DNA of 6,526 nt from Candidatus Magasanikbacteria bacterium CG10_big_fil_rev_8_21_14_0_10_36_16 (GCA_002773185.1 PFBU01000087.1:1-6526), one strand, 5' to 3'. Numbered from the stretch's first letter, positions 1 through 6,293 are shown. Program-made: numbers and translations. The notes: generated by a model not told the origin, from the sequence alone.

Positions 1-989
1 TCATCATAATTGCCTTTTAATTCTGGCCAAAATTTCTCAAAATTATCATACCAAGCCATTAGCGTCTTGTCATAATCAGATCCAAAGTTGTGCCAATCTT
101 CCATGACAAAATTTCCTTCCAGTACTTCTGCTATTTGTTTAATAGATGGTAAGTGGCTATTTGGGAAAATATATTTTTCTATCCATGGGTCAGTTGCTTT
201 TTCTGACTTATTGGAACCAATCGTATGAAGCAAAAACAGACCATCATCCTTGAGACATTTATTTGCAGTACTCATATATGTCTTATAATTTTTGTGTCCC
301 ACATGTTCCATCATCCCGACCGAAACTATTCGATCAAATTTATCTGTCACCTCACGATAATCTTGCAATCTAATTTCTATTGGTAAACCAGTACAAACTT
401 CTTTGGCAAACTTAGCTTGCTCTTTTGAAATAGTTACACCAATCCCAGAAACACCATAATTTTGAGCAGCATATTTGAGAAAAGTTCCCCAACCACAACC
501 AATATCCAAAATATGAATACCAGATTTCAAACCAAGTTTACGACATATCAAATCAAACTTAGCTTTTTGGGCATCTTGCAAATTGTCAGCTTCTGCCCAA
601 TAACCACAAGAATAGGCCATAATTTCTCCGAGCATTTTAGTAAACAAATCATTGCCAGTATCATAATGTTTTTCACCGACAATTCCCGAACGACTTTTTG
701 ATTGTCTATTAAAAATTCTAGAAGTAATAGTCAACCATAGTACAGACCAATTCCCTCTTATTTCTTTATCCAAATTCGCCATGAAAACACGATAAAAAAA
801 ATCATCCAACTTTTTTACAGTCCACCAACCATCCATGTATGCTTCACCAAAACCAAGGGTTCCTTCACGAAATACTTTGTCATATAGTCTCTCATCATTT
901 ACCTCAATATCCCAAGGATTCTCACCATTTATATTTACACCGGCCAAAGATAATAATTCTTGAGCCAATTCTTCCATTTGTTTGTTCAT
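1..989 (-). CDS. cfa: Cyclopropane-fatty-acyl-phospholipid synthase (C-terminus beyond window)
   Basis: This enzyme transfers a methylene group from S-adenosylmethionine to the double bond of unsaturated acyl chains in membrane phospholipids, making cyclopropane fatty acids at the inner face of the membrane. The reading frame is open for 329 codons from ATG at 989 to the window edge. An N-terminal lipid-binding region (about 1-90, with GEAYMDGWW) precedes the methyltransferase domain. That domain shows HYDTGNDLF (108-116) and the SAM-binding motif ILDIGCGWG (160-168). Residues matching the known E. coli active site are all present at a constant offset of 11: C128 (YSCGYW), E228 (MMEHVG), H255 and I257 (LLHTIG), and Y306 (SDYDKTLMAWY). 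E. coli Cfa has 382 residues, so about 40 C-terminal residues are missing because of the window edge, not a mutation. It has its own promoter and lies downstream of the terminator of the neighbouring gene. The SAM-methyltransferase family has other members, but the active-site match makes Cfa very likely. Confidence 0.95.
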   Translation of the reverse strand, partial: MNKQMEELAQELLSLAGVNINGENPWDIEVNDERLYDKVFREGTLGFGEAYMDGWWTVKKLDDFFYRVFMANLDKEIRGNWSVLWLTITSRIFNRQSKSRSGIVGEKHYDTGNDLFTKMLGEIMAYSCGYWAEADNLQDAQKAKFDLICRKLGLKSGIHILDIGCGWGTFLKYAAQNYGVSGIGVTISKEQAKFAKEVCTGLPIEIRLQDYREVTDKFDRIVSVGMMEHVGHKNYKTYMSTANKCLKDDGLFLLHTIGSNKSEKATDPWIEKYIFPNSHLPSIKQIAEVLEGNFVMEDWHNFGSDYDKTLMAWYDNFEKFWPELKGNYD

Positions 990-1006
990 ATTATAAAAAA
1001 TACTTT

Positions 1007-1035
1007 ATAATAAATCTTTTTTAACTATATTACAA
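1007..1035 (-). promoter_or_regulatory. Candidate sigma-70 promoter of cfa
   Basis: On the minus strand, TTGTAA (1035-1030, 4 of 6 consensus bases) is followed after exactly 17 bases by TATTAT (1012-1007, 5 of 6). Transcription would start near position 1000, giving a leader of only about 11 bases before the ATG at 989. A leader this short leaves no room for a normal ribosome binding site, and none is seen. The region is very AT-rich, so chance matches are easy. Confidence 0.45.
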
Positions 1036-1050
1036 AATTAAATTGTGGTC

Positions 1051-1088
1051 AAATAAAAAAATCAGAAATTAATCTGACTTTTTTATTT
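1051..1088 (-). terminator. Rho-independent terminator of the FG-GAP gene
   Basis: The minus-strand RNA can form a 16-pair stem with a 6-base loop. It consists of AAATAAAAAA, then G, then TCAGA, loop TTAATT, then TCTGA, T and TTTTTTATTT, with the T run serving as the tail. The G-T pair is a wobble on the minus strand but an A-C mismatch on the plus strand, so the structure favours minus-strand transcription. It begins 12 bases after the stop codon of the FG-GAP gene and separates that gene from cfa. The core is only moderately GC-containing. Confidence 0.65.
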
Positions 1089-1099
1089 ATATAAAATTT

Positions 1100-2374
1100 T
1101 TAAAAAGAATAATAGTACACAGAGCCATAATAAAATTGTTCTTTGTACAAGTCTTGTGGTGTGCCAACTAAAACTCCATTAGAACCCAAAGACACACTAC
1201 TACCAAAGGCATCAGGATAAGAACTGTCAGTGACAAACTCAGTATTATTAGACCATGTTCCGTAAACATTACTATATAAATAGACAGCACCTGTTTGTAA
1301 ATAACTACTTGATTTGTAAACAGAACTAACAACCAAATTGTTTCCACTTAAAGAAACATCAAATCCATAATTGATATAGGAAAGTCTGCCTGGTATAGTT
1401 AACTTTTGACTCTCTGACCAATTACCTATTCTATTTTTAGCAAATATATAAGTAGCTCCAGCCTGACTACCTCTTTGACTATCACCTATCGCACCAACTA
1501 CCAAATTATTTCCAGAAATATCTACACTATAACCAAACACAGCGTAGTTGCTAGCATCACTAGCAGACAAATTGGCTGTTTGTTGCCAAACATTATTATT
1601 CAAAGAAAAAACATAAGCTGAACCAGAATTAGGTGTAGTAGTCCAACCCCAATCATCATAACCTGTTTTGGTATGATTAGGTGCACCTGCTACCAAAGTA
1701 GTACCAGAAATAGCTACACTAAACCCAAAATTATCACCCCAACTTCCATCACTAGATAATAGTTTAGTTTGTTCTGTCCAACTTGTTAAAGATTTAGAAA
1801 AAACATAAATAGCCCCAGCATCTGGAGATTTGTCATCATCCAAATAAGCCCCAGCAACAATATAATTTCCAGCAACATCAACACTATAACCAAAGTTATC
1901 ATTAGCACTCAATTTCTTGGAAATTAATTCCTGAGTTTGTTCCCATTTATCATTATTATTTTTTGTAAAAACATAAATAGCACCAGCATTCTGACCATAA
2001 CGACTATCTTTCGTAGGTGCACCAACAACAATAGTATTTCCTGATATTGCTACACTGGTACCAAATTTGTCACCCTCTACACCATCAGAAGCAGACAACT
2101 TGGCTATTTGTTTCCAACTAAACCCTGTCCAATAATACACATAAGCTGAACCAGAATCTTTGCCATTATCATCATCAAGAGCTGAACCTACTATGGCATA
2201 ATTTCCAGACACATCCACTACATCACCAAATCTGTCAGAACTACCAGGATCACTGGCTGTAAGTTTTTGTTGAGTAGTAGCTTTTACCTGATAAACAAAA
2301 AGGCCACTGGAAAAGATAGCTACAACAAAAATAAAAGCTAGACTATATATAATAGAGAATTTAACTTTCTCCAT
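1100..2374 (-). CDS. Secreted FG-GAP repeat protein, predicted seven-bladed beta-propeller
   Basis: A 424-residue exported protein of the bacterial FG-GAP repeat type (FG-GAP_2-like), with no catalytic domain visible. Residues 1-7 carry three lysines and one glutamate. They precede a hydrophobic segment (about 8-30), then V-K-A at 30-32, which could be a signal peptidase site; otherwise it is an N-terminal anchor. The rest is seven repeats of about 56 residues, with FG (or YG) at 49, 104, 161, 217, 280, 336 and 390. Each follows the pattern K-L-x-A-S-D, FGxSVxISGN, VVGA, GAxYVF, W. Acidic loops (DDDNGKD at 67-73, DDDKSPD at 178-184) could bind calcium. Repeat 4 carries an extra loop rich in Gly, Asp and Trp (about 238-249). 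The last repeat lacks its outer strand, which the N-terminal QQKLTASD could supply to close the ring. Such proteins are usually surface adhesion or binding modules; the ligand is unknown. It appears monocistronic. Confidence 0.88.
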   Translation of the reverse strand: MEKVKFSIIYSLAFIFVVAIFSSGLFVYQVKATTQQKLTASDPGSSDRFGDVVDVSGNYAIVGSALDDDNGKDSGSAYVYYWTGFSWKQIAKLSASDGVEGDKFGTSVAISGNTIVVGAPTKDSRYGQNAGAIYVFTKNNNDKWEQTQELISKKLSANDNFGYSVDVAGNYIVAGAYLDDDKSPDAGAIYVFSKSLTSWTEQTKLLSSDGSWGDNFGFSVAISGTTLVAGAPNHTKTGYDDWGWTTTPNSGSAYVFSLNNNVWQQTANLSASDASNYAVFGYSVDISGNNLVVGAIGDSQRGSQAGATYIFAKNRIGNWSESQKLTIPGRLSYINYGFDVSLSGNNLVVSSVYKSSSYLQTGAVYLYSNVYGTWSNNTEFVTDSSYPDAFGSSVSLGSNGVLVGTPQDLYKEQFYYGSVYYYSF

Positions 2375-2488
2375 ATTTTTTTATTTATGATAGAAATCTC
2401 TATCTTTAATAAATTTAGAGAAGATATTTTATACAAAATCTAAATGTTTAAATTTTTTTACAAAATATCTCAAAACATCTATATACTT

Positions 2489-2517
2489 AAGCTAGCACAA
2501 AAAGGCAATTTTGTCAA
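2489..2517 (-). promoter_or_regulatory. Candidate promoter of the FG-GAP gene
   Basis: On the minus strand a perfect TTGACA (2517-2512) is followed after 17 bases by TAGCTT (2494-2489), which matches only 3 of 6 consensus bases but is preceded by TGC, an extended -10 signature. Transcription would start near 2482, giving a leader of about 108 bases. A second -10-like element, TATAAA preceded by TTTTG, lies nearer the gene (around 2425-2430) but has no recognisable -35. The site lies downstream of the tRNA terminators, so the gene probably has this start of its own. Confidence 0.4.
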
Positions 2518-2550
2518 GTCCTCAAGCCCTAAACAAAGCCTTTTTTTGTA

Positions 2551-2580
2551 CAAAAAAATTGCCATCTCCAAGGCAATTTT
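2551..2580 (-). terminator. Second candidate terminator downstream of tRNA-Leu
   Basis: On the minus strand, AAAATTGCC (2580-2572), an 8-base loop and GGCAATTTT (2563-2555) make a perfect 9-pair stem whose 3' arm runs into a tract of seven T. The plus strand has only four T after the stem, so minus-strand use is favoured. It lies about 86 bases beyond the tRNA and upstream of the FG-GAP promoter, and would stop any read-through. A third copy of the arm sequence lies at 2504-2512. Confidence 0.6.
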
Positions 2581-2617
2581 CAAAGTAAAGATAAACTTCT
2601 CGTCTCTAATTTAAAAT

Positions 2618-2652
2618 AAAAAAACAGTGCACATTTATGAACCGTCTTTTTT
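2618..2652 (-). terminator. Rho-independent terminator of tRNA-Leu
   Basis: Starting 14 bases past the tRNA, the minus-strand RNA can pair AAAAAAGACGGT with ACTGTTTTTTT around a 12-base loop. The stem contains two G-U wobbles and ends in seven T. On the plus strand the inner wobble becomes an A-C mismatch, so it is best read as a minus-strand signal. The GC core is short, so termination may be leaky, which would explain a second hairpin downstream. Confidence 0.55.
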
Positions 2653-2665
2653 GTAATATAGCGTG

Positions 2666-2747
2666 TGCCGACGGAGAGAATCGAACTCTCACACCTTGCG
2701 GTACCTGCTCCTAAGGCAGGCGTGTATACCAGTTTCACCACGTCGGC
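2666..2747 (-). tRNA. tRNA-Leu, anticodon UAG
   Basis: The minus strand folds as a complete class II tRNA. The acceptor stem is GCCGACG with CGTCGGC. The D arm contains AAACTGGTATAC. The anticodon stem CCTGC/GCAGG encloses the loop CTTAGGA, with anticodon TAG at 2713-2711. A long variable arm pairs ACC with GGT around GCAA, and the T arm is GAGAG-TTCGATT-CTCTC. The long variable arm, A at the discriminator position (2666) and the UAG anticodon identify a leucine tRNA that reads CUN codons. The 3' CCA is not encoded (the bases after A73 are CAC), so a CCA-adding enzyme must complete it. It is transcribed alone, from a near-consensus promoter to a hairpin terminator. Confidence 0.97.
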
Positions 2748-2767
2748 TTTCTTAAAATAACGAGAAT

Positions 2768-2796
2768 AATATACAATAATTTAGAAAATTTGTCAA
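2768..2796 (-). promoter_or_regulatory. Strong sigma-70 promoter of tRNA-Leu
   Basis: On the minus strand a perfect TTGACA (2796-2791) is followed after 17 bases by TATATT (2773-2768, 5 of 6). The predicted start near 2761 lies about 14 bases ahead of the mature tRNA end at 2747, a normal arrangement for a single stable-RNA gene. This is the best promoter match in the window and shows that the organism uses standard sigma-70-like elements. Confidence 0.7.
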
Positions 2797-2798
2797 TC

Positions 2799-2827
2799 TT
2801 GTGTGAGTAGTCAAAGTGTGCAATACT
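2799..2827 (+). promoter_or_regulatory. Weak candidate promoter of the S66 peptidase gene
   Basis: TTGTGT (2799-2804) and AATACT (2822-2827) are 17 bases apart, and the -10 is preceded by TGC, as in extended -10 promoters. Transcription would start near 2834, leaving a leader of about 19 bases before the ATG at 2853. The hexamers match consensus poorly (3 and 4 of 6). The -35 lies two bases from the -35 of the divergent tRNA promoter, so the two could compete for polymerase. Confidence 0.3.
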
Positions 2828-2852
2828 AACAGTATAACAATTTAAGAAAAAT

Positions 2853-3839
2853 ATGATAATACCAAACAAATTAAAACAAGGAGATGAAATTAGAATCATC
2901 GCTCCAGCCAGAAGTCTATCTTTACTTTCTGAAGAAAACAAAAATCTAGCCAAAGAAAAATTGGAAAGTATTGGCCTCAAAGTCACTTTTTCCAAAAACT
3001 GCCAAGAATCAGATATGTTTATGTCTTCTTCTATACAATCTAGAATTGATGATATCCACGAAGCCTTCGCTGACAAAAATGTCAAAGCTATTTTGACGGT
3101 CATAGGCGGTTTCAACTCCAACCAACTTTTACAATATCTAGATTACGAATTGATAAAAAATAATCCCAAGATACTTTGTGGATATTCAGATATCACTGCT
3201 TTAACCAATGCTATCACTGCCAAAACTGACTTGATAACTTATTCAGGCATACACTTTTCTAACTTCGCCATGAAAAAAGAATCTGAATACAATCTAGAAT
3301 ATTTTGAGAAATGTCTGATGAGCGAAGACGAGTTTGAAATCAAAACATCACCTACTTGGTCTGATGATGCTTGGTATAAAGATCAAGAAAACAGAAACTT
3401 AATAAAAAATGAAGGTTTTGTAATTATACATAAAGGTGAAGTAGCAGGAAAAATTCTAGGAGCAAATTTATGCACCTTCAATTTATTGCAAGGAACAGAA
3501 TTCATGCCAGATATTTCTGATTCAATTTTATTTCTAGAAGATGACGATATGTCAGGAAACAATTTTGATGTAGAATTTGATAGAAATTTACAATCATTAA
3601 TTCAACAACCAAATTTTGACAAAGTTAAAGGATTGATAATCGGACGTTTTCAAAAAAACTCTAGGATGACTATAGAAAAATTAAAATATATTATTGAAAC
3701 CAAAAAAGAATTACAAAGTATGCCCATAATTGCCAATGCAGATTTTGGACACACCAACCCACTCTTCACTTTCCCGATTGGTGGTACTGCTAGTTTGAAA
3801 ATTGGTGATGAAGTCGAATTGAAAATAATTAAACACTAA
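2853..3839 (+). CDS. S66 family serine peptidase (LD-carboxypeptidase / MccF-like)
   Basis: A 328-residue cytoplasmic enzyme of peptidase family S66, with no signal peptide or membrane segment. Family members either remove the terminal D-alanine from tetrapeptides during peptidoglycan recycling or, like MccF, cleave peptide-nucleotide antibiotics of the microcin C type. The Ser-Glu-His triad is visible: S112 in GYSDITAL, E229 in LFLEDDD and H300 in ADFGHTNP. The N-terminal half (about 13-130, with IAPA at 16-19) is the nucleophile domain and the C-terminal half (about 195-325) is the second S66 domain. Between them lies a segment with TWSDDAWYKDQENR (168-181). This segment and the following GKILGANLCTFNLLQGTEF look more like MccF-like proteins than classical LdcA, and its tryptophans may be the substrate-facing loop. 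The start at 2853 fits the usual N-terminus of the family; no ribosome binding site is seen. It stands alone, convergent with pnp. Substrate specificity cannot be decided from the sequence. Confidence 0.9.
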   Translation: MIIPNKLKQGDEIRIIAPARSLSLLSEENKNLAKEKLESIGLKVTFSKNCQESDMFMSSSIQSRIDDIHEAFADKNVKAILTVIGGFNSNQLLQYLDYELIKNNPKILCGYSDITALTNAITAKTDLITYSGIHFSNFAMKKESEYNLEYFEKCLMSEDEFEIKTSPTWSDDAWYKDQENRNLIKNEGFVIIHKGEVAGKILGANLCTFNLLQGTEFMPDISDSILFLEDDDMSGNNFDVEFDRNLQSLIQQPNFDKVKGLIIGRFQKNSRMTIEKLKYIIETKKELQSMPIIANADFGHTNPLFTFPIGGTASLKIGDEVELKIIKH

Positions 3840-3854
3840 TTATTTTTAAATAAA

Positions 3855-3883
3855 AAAAGAACGAGCATTTAGCTCGTTCTTTT
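3855..3883. terminator. Bidirectional terminator between the S66 gene and pnp
   Basis: AAAAGAACGAGC (3855-3866), a five-base loop ATTTA and GCTCGTTCTTTT (3872-3883) form a perfect 12-pair stem. T-rich sequence follows on the plus strand and a run of T follows on the minus strand. It starts 16 bases after the peptidase stop and lies 17 bases beyond the pnp stop, so it can end both convergent transcripts. It is the clearest terminator in the window. Confidence 0.9.
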
Positions 3884-3899
3884 ATTTTAATTTTTATAA

Positions 3900-6173
3900 T
3901 TAGTCTCTCTTTTTGAAGAAACCTGGTTTTCTATCACCACCACGATTATTGTTTCCTCCAGAAAAGCCACCACGTCCGCCTTGTCCACCACCCATTGAAC
4001 GAGGAGCTGGATCTTGAGCTACAAAGCCTTCTGGTCTTGGTTTTAAGATTTTCATACTCAAATTAACTCTACCTAAATTGTCTATTTCTTTTACTTTTAC
4101 TTTGACAATGTCTCCCATTTTCAAAACATCACTAGGTTTGTTGACACGTTCCCAAGCAATCTCACTAACATGTACCAGACCATCTTTGCCAGGAAGAAGC
4201 TCCACAAAAGCTCCAAAATCTTCTAGACGAACAACTTTACCATCAAATTCTTCACCAGCTTCTACTTCTCGAGTACAATCTTTGACCATCTTGATAGCAA
4301 GTTTCATTTGTTCACCATCACTAGAAGTGATAAGTACACGACCATCTTGTTCAATATCAATCTTGGCGCCTGTCTCGTCCACAATTTTGTTGATGTTTTT
4401 TCCGCCAGGGCCAATAAGGTCTTTGATTTTTTCAGGATTGATAAGGACAGTCTCAATACGTGGCGCATATGGAGAAAGCTCAGCTCTTGGTTCGGCAATA
4501 AGATTAGCCATTACTCCCAAAATTTGTAAACGAGCTTCACGAGATTGTTTGACAGTTTGCTCTACAAGATCCCAAGTAAGACCGTTGGTCTTGGTATCCA
4601 TCTGTACTGCAGTGATACCGTCCACAGTTCCAGCAATTTTGAAGTCCATACCACCAGGACCATCTTCAACATCTTGCAAATCAGTCAAAACTTTCCATTT
4701 TGTTACATTACCCTTGTTTGAGCCAGCATCAGAAGCCAGACCCATCGCAATACCAGCTACTGACTTTTTAATAGGTACACCAGCTGCCATTAGTGAAAGA
4801 GTTGAACCACAAGTAGAAGCCATTGAACTTGAGCCATTTGATCCCATCACTTCAGACACCACACGAATGGCATAAGGAAAATCTGTTTCATCTGGAAGTA
4901 CTGGTTCCAAAGCTCTCTCTGCCAAAGCACCATGACCAATCGCACGACGACCTGGTCCACGCAGTGGTCCAGCTTCACCATAAGTGAAAGGTGTATCATT
5001 GTAATGATGCATGTAACGTTTTTTACCATCTTCTTCCATACTATCCAAAGTTTGTACATCTCCAGGAGCACCAAGAGTAACAACAGACAATACTTGTGTG
5101 TCACCACGCATAAACATAGCAGAACCATGAACACGTGGAAGCAAATCTACTTCATTTTGTAATTCACGAATTTCTGTAATTTTACGACCATCCAGTCTTT
5201 GGTCTTTATCCAAAATTCTTTTGGTAATTTGTACAGAAATAAGATATTTGACTTCTGACAAAACTTTCTTTTGAACGACTTCTTCAAAACCTTGAACAGT
5301 CAAATATTCTGCCAAAGCACTTTCAATTTCTTCTATCATTTTTTTGCGTTCATCTTTACTTACTTTTGGAGAATTGAAAATCAATGTTTCAGCGTTGTCA
5401 GCAATGAATTTTTCAGCCACTCTCTTCACTTGATCGCCAATAGTCTCTACATCATCTGTAGAAATAATTTCTTCTTTGGCTTGTCCAACTTCAGCTTGAA
5501 TTTTTTTGATAAATTCAATTATAGGAGCAGTTTGTTCGCATCCCCATTTCATAGCTTTGAAAAAAACTTCTTCAGAAACTTCGTTAGCTCCAGCTTCTAC
5601 CATTACCAATTTGTCTGGATTGCCAGCAACCAATAAATCAAGTTTTTTGTTTGCTTCAAGTTGACTGGTAGTAACATTCAAAATGAATTCACCATTTTCA
5701 TCCATACCAACACGAGCAGCTCCCATAGGACCATCCCAAGGAATAGATGAGATTGATAAAACAAAACTAGCTGCGAGCAATGCTACTGTGGAAGCATCAT
5801 TTTCACCGTCCACAGACAAAGCGGTAGTAATTACTTGGATATCGTTGCGAACTCTTTCGTCAAACAAAGGACGAATAGCACGGTCAACTAGACGAGCTGT
5901 CAAAATAGCTTCATCACTAGGACGTCCTTCACGTTTCATGAAACGACTTCCTTTTATTTTGCCGGCAGCATAAAGCTTTTCCTCAAAATCTGTCATCAGA
6001 GGAAAATAATCTATACCATCACGAATTGTTTTACTCTTTACTACAGTTGCCAGAATTGTAGTATCACCATAACGTACTGTACAAGAAGCATTGGCTTGCA
6101 AAGCAAACTTACCTACTTCCACAGTCAGAGTGCGTCCGCCCCACTCTATAGACCATTGTTTTGCGTGTAACAT
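3900..6173 (-). CDS. pnp: Polynucleotide phosphorylase (polyribonucleotide nucleotidyltransferase)
   Basis: This enzyme degrades RNA 3' to 5' with phosphate, releasing nucleoside diphosphates, and can also add tails; it works as a trimer in the cytoplasm. The 757 residues show the full family order: first RNase PH domain (about 12-145), helical linker domain (about 240-320), second RNase PH domain (about 324-550), KH domain (about 575-634, GPGG at 588-591) and S1 domain (about 642-710). Catalytic and phosphate-binding features are present: R409-R410 and H414 (GPGRRAIGHG), S448-S450 (NGSSSMASTCG), D504, D510 and K512 (MDFK), matching E. coli D486, D492 and K494. The RNA-contacting loop FFRR of E. 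coli reads FMKR here (78-81). A glycine-rich tail (about 728-757) makes it longer than the 711-residue E. coli protein. The start at 6173 gives a normal N-terminus, without a visible Shine-Dalgarno sequence. Upstream lies a NYN gene rather than the rpsO common in other bacteria. Confidence 0.98.
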   Translation of the reverse strand: MLHAKQWSIEWGGRTLTVEVGKFALQANASCTVRYGDTTILATVVKSKTIRDGIDYFPLMTDFEEKLYAAGKIKGSRFMKREGRPSDEAILTARLVDRAIRPLFDERVRNDIQVITTALSVDGENDASTVALLAASFVLSISSIPWDGPMGAARVGMDENGEFILNVTTSQLEANKKLDLLVAGNPDKLVMVEAGANEVSEEVFFKAMKWGCEQTAPIIEFIKKIQAEVGQAKEEIISTDDVETIGDQVKRVAEKFIADNAETLIFNSPKVSKDERKKMIEEIESALAEYLTVQGFEEVVQKKVLSEVKYLISVQITKRILDKDQRLDGRKITEIRELQNEVDLLPRVHGSAMFMRGDTQVLSVVTLGAPGDVQTLDSMEEDGKKRYMHHYNDTPFTYGEAGPLRGPGRRAIGHGALAERALEPVLPDETDFPYAIRVVSEVMGSNGSSSMASTCGSTLSLMAAGVPIKKSVAGIAMGLASDAGSNKGNVTKWKVLTDLQDVEDGPGGMDFKIAGTVDGITAVQMDTKTNGLTWDLVEQTVKQSREARLQILGVMANLIAEPRAELSPYAPRIETVLINPEKIKDLIGPGGKNINKIVDETGAKIDIEQDGRVLITSSDGEQMKLAIKMVKDCTREVEAGEEFDGKVVRLEDFGAFVELLPGKDGLVHVSEIAWERVNKPSDVLKMGDIVKVKVKEIDNLGRVNLSMKILKPRPEGFVAQDPAPRSMGGGQGGRGGFSGGNNNRGGDRKPGFFKKRD

Positions 6174-6212
6174 AAAAATGTGTTACGAAGTTGATCTTGA
6201 TACTATAGACCA

Positions 6213-6228
6213 GCACATAAATACGTGC
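6213..6228 (-). promoter_or_regulatory. Small hairpin in the pnp leader
   Basis: In the minus-strand RNA, GCACGT (6228-6223) and ATGTGC (6218-6213) pair across a 4-base loop, six pairs including one G-U that would be an A-C mismatch on the plus strand. It lies about 40 bases before the pnp start. In E. coli the pnp leader forms a stem cut by RNase III and used for PNPase self-control. A similar role here is only an inference, and this hairpin is much shorter. Confidence 0.35.
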
Positions 6229-6264
6229 AGAGATCTAGATGTCTCAAGACCAAGTTCTGAATTA

Positions 6265-6293
6265 ATTATATTAAATGAAGAAATTTTAAAAAA
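6265..6293 (-). promoter_or_regulatory. Candidate promoter of pnp
   Basis: A perfect TATAAT (6270-6265, minus strand) lies 17 bases after a T-only hexamer (6293-6288) that is a poor -35. Transcription would begin near 6258, giving a leader of about 85 bases that includes the hairpin at 6213-6228. An alternative -10, TATAGT, lies closer to the gene but also lacks a good -35. Transcription from the upstream NYN gene may contribute as well. Confidence 0.35.

Noticed and set aside
462..1024. Two short plus-strand frames opposite cfa.
   Set aside because: They are antisense to the conserved Cfa methyltransferase and N-terminal domains and have no features of their own.
2735..3121. A 128-codon minus-strand frame overlapping the tRNA and the S66 gene.
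   Set aside because: It covers a tRNA promoter and acceptor stem and is antisense to the conserved N-terminal domain of the S66 peptidase.
4078..4875. A 265-codon plus-strand open frame inside pnp.
   Set aside because: It is exactly antisense to the conserved PNPase catalytic, KH and S1 regions. Its Ser/Thr/Pro-rich product looks like a complement of coding sequence rather than a protein family.
5271..5973. Two plus-strand open frames of about 100-120 codons opposite the 5' half of pnp.
   Set aside because: Both are antisense to well-conserved PNPase sequence and have no promoter, start context or recognisable domain.
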